Positions 57,001 through 64,000 of a stretch of 64,000 nucleotides of DNA are shown here, piece after piece. How positions within the stretch are numbered: the stretch's first letter is position 1; each line of letters begins with the position of its first letter. Below the pieces are notes generated by a model, which made no database searches, was not told where the DNA came from, and worked only from the letters and a program-made list of their open reading frames with translations. Position numbers and translations under genes: made by a program. Source of the DNA: Cymbidium sinense (lineage: Eukaryota > Streptophyta > Magnoliopsida > Asparagales > Orchidaceae); contig CM038228.1 of NCBI GenBank assembly GCA_021442155.1, positions 90,353,737 to 90,417,736 on the forward strand. The letters are read 5' to 3'.

Positions 57001-58400
57001 TGCGATGCCTCTCGCATGATAGCATCACAGTCACCAAATACTTGAGTTAGATCGATCCTTGGATGAGATAGTTGCACACTATTTTATAGAGAAAAAAGAG
57101 ATCTTGGGGTACCATGGTCCGATAAAGGGAAAGTCAGCTTTGATCCCAATGAAGATGACTTGATGGGAGATTCAGCTGGAGTCCGCATGGTCGATACTAG
57201 AGGTTCTCCTCTTAGGGAGCAACAGGCCATGGAAGGTGATGAGGTTGATCAAGGAGACACTACAGAATCAGCCCATCACCTCCGACTTGAGACAAAAGGA
57301 TGAGCAGATTGATAGGATGGCACATCAAGCTGTGATTTATTAGTAGTGCAAATAAGCCCTCCAGTTCATCCTAGTACATTCGATGTGTCACTGAGTGCAT
57401 GTCTTAGAGCAAGACTCTACCTCCCATTGAGCAAGGTAGCACTAGTATGTATAGGAAGGTAGTGAAAAGTACCTTCATACATTAAAAAAATTTGAAATTC
57501 ATGGTTGAGCAGCAGGTGAAGGAAGCTTTGGCTCAAGCCCAGGGTGGATCATCGGTTCCATAGGGTAGACCCTACCAAGAGGAATTTGATGTTATCCAGT
57601 ATCCCAGGGTTCTGTGCCTCCTTCCTTCAAAAGCTTTGATGATAGTGAGAATCCGAGGAAGTATATAGCTCACTTGGCGGTTGTGACAAGGATGCTTTAC
57701 TCTTTAGACTCTTTGTCAGTAGCCTGTCGGGTATTACTTTTGATTAATATACTGAACCACCCAACGATTCGATAAAGACATTTGCTGAGTTAGAGTAACT
57801 ATTCATCAAGAGATTTGCTGGAGCTCAACAAAGGGTTACTGTAGGTGATCTCATTGTAGCACAACAACACCTCATTGAGTCACTTGTTAATTTTATTCTC
57901 TGATGGTGTAACTTGAGTATGAAGTATGAACCGCAGCTGTCTGAACAGTATGCCATTGAGATTCTCTTAAAGAATATCAATGACCCGATTGCCTTCATGA
58001 TTAAGGGCTTCATCATAAAGATATTTGAGAAGCAAATCAACAAGGTGGCTAGTCTATAAGGAGAGGCCAAATAGTTGCCTTTCCAGATCAGTTGCCAAAA
58101 TAGAAATCTTAAAAGGTCTATGAAAAGAAACCTAGAGCAGTAGCAGTGGTTGACTAGAGATCAATCCGAGTGACCACAACCTCAGTAGCCTCCACCTCCT
58201 TTGCCACCATCGAGGCCTTCCATAGTAGCCTCCATGGCTAGACAATCACCATACCACCATAGACATGCATACCCGCCGTCAGGTAGCTATGGTCCACCTA
58301 CTCTATTAGATAAGTTAAACAAACTTTATTCTTTTAAGAGGGAGGTAATCAAGAAAATCTTTAATATTTTCTTAAAGAAACCTGATTTTTAGCTACCAGA
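57000..58400 (+). pseudogene. gag of the Tat/Ogre-like element
   Basis: Fragments in order: SFDDSENPRKYIAHL (about 57637-57680), a HPTIR/TFAEL block, LFIKRFAGAQQRVTVGDLI (about 57800-57858), ESLVNFI then RWCNLSMKYEPQLSEQYAIE (about 57878-57960), ILLKNINDPIAFMIKGF, KQINKVASL (about 58035-58060). This is the plant Ty3 capsid pattern (LFxxRF ... ESLxDFIxRWRxLS). Repeated stops and frame changes. Confidence 0.7.
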
Positions 58401-58859
58401 GCTTAGGAGACCAGAGGAAGTAGACAAAAGTTATGATCCAAACTTTTGCCTTACATTCATCAAAGACGTTTGGAGGATTGCTTCACATTTAATCCTTGGA
58501 TACAAGTGATCCTACCAAAATCAAAGAAGGTTGGGACATCTCTTTGTCTAAAACCTCTAAGAAAATAATTGAAGATCAGCTTTCCTTTGCTTGAGTCGCC
58601 TCAAACCTCCAACACCAAGAAAGGTTTGCAAGTCAGTCTCTAGGAAAGTGGGAGTCCGCAACAACAACATTGCCCGGATAGCCTTAGCATAGCCACCGAC
58701 CGTGTCCAGCCTCCAGCCTTTAGTTGTAGCTTCCACACCGATGAATTTTTCCATTTCAGCTAGCTCTTTTGTTTCTTCTACTAGTAGAACTCTTGTATCA
58801 GCAGATAAGGGCATCAAATCCCTTACACCACTCACTCTACTTGACTTACTGCACTCCAA

Positions 58860-60060
58860 ATACTTCCAAGAAATTGAAGAATAAAGCTGATTTGAATTAC
58901 ATCTTTGTCTCTTCTGATGAGTTGTCTTCTTCTATTCTTAATGATAACTCTTTAAGTCTAATTAACTATAATAATCCCAATCTTCCTCTTTCTGATTCAG
59001 AGTTAGATTTTCCAACTCTGAATACTACGGGTTCACCTCTTGAGATATACTTGGAATCATCCGATTTTGAGGGTCCCATAGGAGAAGCTGTAGGTGAGCT
59101 TGAAGTGCGGGTAGAACTTGCCACCACCTTGCCTCCAGAGATTACCGAAGTCAACCTCCATAGTGGCAAAGTTCTACCTCCTCAGAGGGAAATAAGTCAG
59201 ATTATCAAGTCAACCTCCGAAGTGCAAAGTTCTACTCTCATGGCGCACTCTAGATGAGGGAAACAAGTCATTGGTACCGAAGATCGAGAAGCCCTTCCAC
59301 GGATACTCCCATTGCTTTTGGAAGACCAGCCGAAGGTGGACTACAACATCCTTTCTCATCTAAGAAAATTATCATCTAGGTTAAGCATATAGGATGCCCT
59401 TGCTTTATCCAAAGAAATAAGGAAATCACTAATTAAAGCTCATTGATCCAAAGGCTGACCGCTATAAAGGAAGCACACTATGCAAAAGAAGCAAGGGATC
59501 ACCTTCACGATGAAGACCACCGAGACTTGGAGCACAACCGCCCCTATACATTACATATGGGAGTTCACTGCCAGGGTTCTCGGATTCAAAGCATCAATAA
59601 ACATAAGTCTAAAGACCCTTACCTATTTGAAGATCGACATCTCTACACTCCGAGGAGATGATGATGTTGAGGATTCAATGATAAAGGTGAGTGCTTTAAG
59701 TTCTAGTGTTTGGAGATAGGTGACAAGACAGAAGCCAAGTTCTATATCATTGATTCACATACTGTTCTTGCTTTGCAGGTAGGCCTTCGTAACAAGATTG
59801 TTCCATCCTTTCATTAGTGCATCAAGTTCAGAAAAGATGGAATTGAGCATTGTGTCAACGAAGATGAAAAGCCATTTTCAGTTAGAGAAGTTGAGATATA
59901 TGAAGATGCGACCTGCAATCTTTCTCAAAATACCCTTTTTCGTGAACTTGGACAAAAATTCAAATGCAAAAGCAAAAGCAAAAGAAAATGAAGCAAAAGA
60001 AAAGACAAAAAAAAGAAAAGTAAAAGAAAAGTCTAAGTACAAAAGAAAGGGAAATTAAAG
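58860..60060 (+). pseudogene. gag-pol linker and protease region
   Basis: Open frame 58769-59257 is acidic linker sequence. Then PKVDYNILSHLRKLSSRLSI (about 59333-59390) and ALSKEIRKSLIKA match the conserved 'DYNxxAHLRKIPxRLSxYDAL' segment of Tat/Ogre polyproteins. The protease neighbourhood (ARVLGFKASINISLKTLTYL, about 59570-59630) follows, with its active-site Asp motif not readable. The Lys-rich stretch 59950-60058 is low-complexity. Confidence 0.6.
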
Positions 60061-60769
60061 AAGAAATAGATCTGCATATCACATTCTACCCATAGTTCAT
60101 TCGTTCATATGAACATGTGGGTAGGATGGCTTAACCTCCAAGTGCAAAGGCGTAGAAAGAGGGTTAGAGGTGGAGACCCCTAGTTGCCCTTCGCCAATGG
60201 TGGGTTCTAGATCATAAGAGTACCCTTATTATTCACATAGACTTGGAATCCAGCTTGGAGGATGAGTCTAATATGATTAGTATACCAACCAACCCCTCTG
60301 AGCGGGTTCCATTGGAGGTGACTTTGATCCGAGAGAAACAGACCTTCAAGTAAAGCAAAGTATTCAAGTTTATGTGAAACTATCAGCTTGGGAACCTTAG
60401 CTCTACCTCACTTACATCTCAAAAGTTGAAGGTAGTAGTAGTTAAGAAGTCCCTAAGTCTTCCACGACATAAAGCGAAGAGATCATCATCCTCAAGTCGA
60501 GTTAGATGGACTTGAGGAAGATACTTTAAATAATTAATGGAATTACCTTTTGACTTTTACTCACCTTGTGTTCATAATCTTATACAGAAAGATTTAATTC
60601 CTCACACATGGTCAAAGTACAGGTCATAATACTTCGAAATGCTATGGAACAATAATGGCAGGGAAGCACAATCAAGATTGACTGGTCCGTGATGATGAAG
60701 ATTATTGCCTAGTTATTACCAACCATTTGGAGTCGAGTTCTTTCACACATCCCCAACTCTTATGAGAAT

Positions 60770-61738
60770 GTGTGTTTAGAAATTTCAGATGATCCAGATG
60801 ATCTCCAAGTCAAAGAGGCATTGTCAGAATTTGAAGTGGAGATTTATTCAACAATTGACATGCTCAAAAAAATCAACCTCAGGATAGAAGAAAATTCTCG
60901 CTTGACATACATTAGTTCGTTGCTGAATGAAGAAGAAACCAATGTCTTAGTTAGGCTATTAATTGAGTTTAAAGACTACTTTGCATGAAGTTATGAAGAA
61001 ATGCTGATTATCCCGACGTAAAATCCACAAGCTAGCAATAGATCCTAACGCCCCTATCAAGCAAGCTCCTAGACGATGCAATTAGAAATTGAATAATAGG
61101 TCATTTCAAGTTAAGAAATTGATCGATGTTGGTTTCATGTGGAAGAAAAATATCATACCTACCAAATTAGTGTCATCCCAGTTAAGAAGAAGAATGACCA
61201 AATTCACATTTGCGTCAATTTTAGGGACTTAAGCAAGGCATGTCCTAAGGATGAGTTTTCTCTTCCTTTATCAGAATTAATGGTGGACATTGCCTCATCT
61301 CATGCAACCTTCTCTTTCATGGATGGATCATCTGCCTACAACCAAATCAAGATGTCTCTTGAAGATGAAAGAAACACTACTTTTTGAACCTCGATCAATC
61401 TTCTATAGGGTCATGCCTTTCCTTAAAATGTGCTACATACCAACGTCATGACACAAATCTTCAACAAACTCATCCATCATCGAGCTGCTTGATGATCTAA
61501 TAGTCAAAGTTTAGAAAGGAAGACCATCTCTTTGACTTGAGAGTTTTCAACGAATATAATATAACATTAAAATGAATCCCCTAAAGTGTGCATTCGGAGT
61601 CACTTCAGGGAAATTCCTTGGGTTTGTTGTTCGACATCAGGGAATAGAAATAGATCCTGAGAAGATTAAAGCTATCTTATAAATGACACCGCTTAAGAGT
61701 TTAACTCAACTCAGATCTTTTCAAGGACTGTTGACCTC
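60770..61738 (+). pseudogene. reverse transcriptase of the Tat/Ogre-like element, cut at 61738
   Basis: LLNEEETNVLVRLLIEFKDY (about 60922-60984), a PVKQAPRR-like block near 61060, VIPVKKKNDQIHICVNFRDL (about 61171-61232), KACPKDEFSLPLSELMVD, FSFMDGSSAYNQIKMSLED (about 61313-61370), MTQIFNKLIHH, NPLKCAFGVTSGKFLGFVVR (about 61575-61632) and QGIEIDPEKIKAI. The catalytic YVDD is lost in a damaged stretch near 61490. Homology ends at RSFQGL (about 61715-61737), where family members would continue into RNase H. Confidence 0.85.
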
Positions 61739-63348
61739 ACTTTTGGAGTGAGCTCTTAACCTCCTCTTTTTAGACTTAGGACTCTTCTAGACACTAAGAT
61801 TTTCTTAGTCATAAGACACATCTAGTGATTAGTGAACACCTAACCTAAGCTCAGAGACTTAGAAGTGTTAATCATAAGATTAGGCCATGCTTTAGGTTTA
61901 AGGAAATTACCTATCCCATAGCCTCTAATACACTTTCTCAAATCAAACCTGACTCAATTCTCAAATCAAATCTCAAATTAAAATTCAAATTCCAAATCTA
62001 ATTTCAAAATTTGACTCCAAATGATTGAAACCCAAAATCAAATTCAAATCTTAAAACCCCTTCCTAAGCCATATGAACCATATTCATAAGCTTAGCCAAA
62101 ACTTTTCTTAAATCAAATCAAACTGAGTTGATCTCTTTATAAATCATTTATTCCTTCATTTATATTCACAAATATAAATGAAATCCAAATTCAAATGACC
62201 AAAACTATATCAAATCCAAACTCAATCTAAACCCTTTAAGCCCCCTTTGGACTTAGCCAAATTCTATCCAGATCAAGTCAAAACCAATGAATTATCTCTT
62301 GAATCAATCATTCATTCAATCATTCATTCAATAATCTATCCAAATATAAATGAAACCTATAACCATCAAATCAAATTAAAACCAACCTATGTCAAACCCA
62401 ACTTAGCCCTTTTTACTTGAAAATTTCAAATGAGCCAAAATCCCTTAGACTCCAAATTGATTGTCGTTGAATTTATATTTCAATCTAGGGTTCATATATA
62501 AGTTCAACTAAACTTCAAACCAAAACCAAACCAATTGACTCACTTAGGTGCACTTGACCCAAAGTGACCTAAAGGACCCATTTGAGCCAACTCTCCAACC
62601 CAAATTAGATTGAACCAAGCTCACCAAAATCTTACATGATTGTTGATCATCCTATGATGATCAATTGCAATCAATTGGGCCAATAATTGGCCATTTGATC
62701 CAAATTGACCCAAATTGGCCTAAAGAACTAAATCGGTCAAATCATGATCTAACCCAAATTGATTGTAAACCAATGGCTCAAGTTCATTACAAATTGATTA
62801 AAACTTAACCAAAGCTATAATTAAACCTAATTTGATCAATCGAGCCTAATTGGTCAACTTGACAACCTAGCCCAAATTGGCCTAAAGGGTCAATTTGGCC
62901 TAAATCAAAATTAACTCCAAATTAATTCAAACCAAAGACTACATTCATCTTAAATTAGTCAAGTGAACATGAATCAACCCATAACCTAAGCTAATTTGGC
63001 CAATTTTGGTCAAATGGGTCAATTTGACCCAAAATGACCCAGATGACCCCCAAATCCCTTGAAACCAAGCCAAAACCCATTGAGGGCTGATCAAATCTGA
63101 CCCAAACCCATTTGGGATCAGCCCAAAATAAACCCAATACATTTTGAATCTCTCATGAATCATCTCCCACATAGGATTCCACCTAACCTCCCATCACATG
63201 TTCCCAATATTTAAATTGAATAAATCTGATCATATGGCAGCAAGAGAGGACTTTGGAGCAAAAATCCAAAGTCCTCAATCAATCTTGCTTCCATCCCAAC
63301 CACCCCAACTAGATGGCAATCAGACAAAAAATTCAAAAATATTTTGAT

Positions 63349-63357
63349 TATAAAAAG
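63349..63357 (+). promoter_or_regulatory. TATA box of the second LTR
   Basis: TATAAAAAG followed by a purine-rich start region, a plausible U3/R border of the LTR promoter. Confidence 0.5.
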
Positions 63358-63780
63358 AGGAAGAGATGAGTTTGAAATCTCTTCCTCCCACTATTCAGCC
63401 TCCCTAAAACTCCCAAAGCAAAAGGAACCCATCACTTCATTTAGCCATTTGAGCTCAAATACAAAATTTGCTCTTTTCCAAGTGACATAAACATCGAGAA
63501 GGAGGCATTCCAGAAGCAAGGGCTAAAGATTACCCAAGCTTCACACATATCTCCTCGATCTTTACCGCCAAAAATCATCCGGTGAGGTAACTTTCATCAA
63601 ACCGTAGCTGGCCTTAGAATTTTTCATATTTTTGTATTAAATTTTCCGCAAATTTAGGAATTTCCTTTAAAAAATCAAATATTTTTATTTTAAATCATCC
63701 CAAATAGGAAATAAAATTTTTCTATGCAATCATAAAACGGTCCATTTTTTTTAGAAATTTTCATTTTTTTCCAAAATATC

Positions 63781-64000
63781 CTCGAAAATCGCTCACCAGC
63801 TCATTACATTCATCCGCTCACGGATCGACTCAATCATGCGGATCGCGCGATCCGTGCCTGATCGCGGATCATTCGATCGCCCCGACGACGGCTCGACGTG
63901 GCTTCATCGCGATCCGAAGCCGGAGGGAGCGACCCGCTTCGTCGCGAAATGACCGTGCCATCCGACGCGGTTTGCACGACGGACGGACATCATCGCTCGC
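63781..64000. other. CpG-dense palindromic patch at the window edge
   Basis: Packed with GATCG, CGATC and CCGACG words, including the perfect 16-base palindrome CGGATCGCGCGATCCG at 63839-63854 and its flanking relatives CACGGATCG / CGATCCGTG. Sharp contrast with the AT-rich LTR before it. Confidence 0.7.

Larger units (their letters stand above)
50418..61738 (+). mobile_element. Tat/Ogre-like Ty3 retrotransposon, 5' LTR to RT, 3' part missing or interrupted
   Basis: Long LTR (about 3.25 kb), primer site TGGTGACTCCGCTGGGGA at 53677-53694, a 2-kb hairpin-rich untranslated leader, a degenerate region upstream of gag (55690-57000), gag (about 57590-58080), a gag-pol linker/protease region (58860-60060) and reverse transcriptase (60770-61735). 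The long LTR, this primer site (attributed to tRNA-Arg) and the extra sequence before gag are features of the Ogre/Tat branch. Coding sense stops abruptly at 61738, where another LTR copy begins. All frames are broken. Confidence 0.82.
61739..64000 (+). repeat. second LTR copy of the Tat/Ogre-like family (partial, runs off the window)
   Basis: Starts TGTTGACCTCAC directly after the truncated RT. Collinear with 50418 onward at first (CTAGTGATTAG, ATAAATGAAA words, TTGACC-rich block). Later it differs: a TATAAAAAG box at 63349-63357 and a CpG-dense patch from 63780, neither of which is seen in the first LTR. It is either the 3' LTR after an internal deletion or the 5' LTR of a second element nested in the first. 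Confidence 0.75.

Noticed and set aside
59798..60058. Lys/Glu-rich 86-codon frame
   Set aside because: Low-complexity AAAAGC/AAAGAA repeats within the decayed Tat/Ogre polyprotein region.

Overview
This is plant nuclear DNA: spliced genes with GT-AG introns, very AT-rich intergenic sequence with many TA, GA and CT microsatellites, and a dense load of nested, decayed transposable elements. Two host genes are recognisable, both on the + strand. One is a ferric-chelate reductase of the FRO6/FRO7 type (nine coding exons, 9267-16928, reading frame broken). The other is an Alfin-like PHD-finger histone reader (five exons, 29501-38758, intact, 251 aa). The protein sequences fit an angiosperm. The Alfin-like protein looks somewhat more like monocot members, but the window does not settle the species.

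Layout. 1-890 is AT-rich sequence ending in a long (TA)n. 893-8362 is a Mutator-like transposon (MULE) with long terminal inverted repeats, a ruined mudrA transposase (+) and an opposite-strand GRF zinc-finger/membrane protein remnant. Its right end lies close to the leader of the FRO gene. 17.77-19.62 kb and 20.49-20.95 kb hold minus-strand RTE-type LINE remnants. 21980-27125 is an LTR retroelement with gag and protease remnants only. 27.3-29.1 kb holds MITEs and microsatellites. The Alfin-like gene follows. Its 7.6-kb fourth intron contains an RTE copy with a 17-bp target-site duplication, a nested RTE pair, a perfect 105-bp tandem duplication, and a MITE touching the last splice acceptor. 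39-43.6 kb is AT-rich with a possible promoter and a very weak NAC-like remnant.

43662-49963 is a complete but decayed Ty3/gypsy chromovirus: 729- and 710-bp LTRs, an initiator-Met primer site, gag zinc knuckle, reverse transcriptase, integrase and chromodomain. From 50418 to the window end is a large Tat/Ogre-like Ty3 element with an LTR of about 3.25 kb, followed by a second LTR copy that starts at 61739, directly inside the reverse-transcriptase/RNase H region.

The most unusual object is in the untranslated leader of the Tat/Ogre-like element. Between the primer-binding site and gag (53932-55632) lies a run of about 18 stem-loops, one every 70-116 bp. Most share a ten-base loop of the form TACnnAAATT. 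Their arm sequences differ from hairpin to hairpin while staying self-complementary. Inner stems switch between AACA/TGTT and AGCA/TGCT as matched pairs. I know of no described retroelement leader of this kind. The same element's LTR also carries a very dense cluster of TTGAC (W-box core) motifs.
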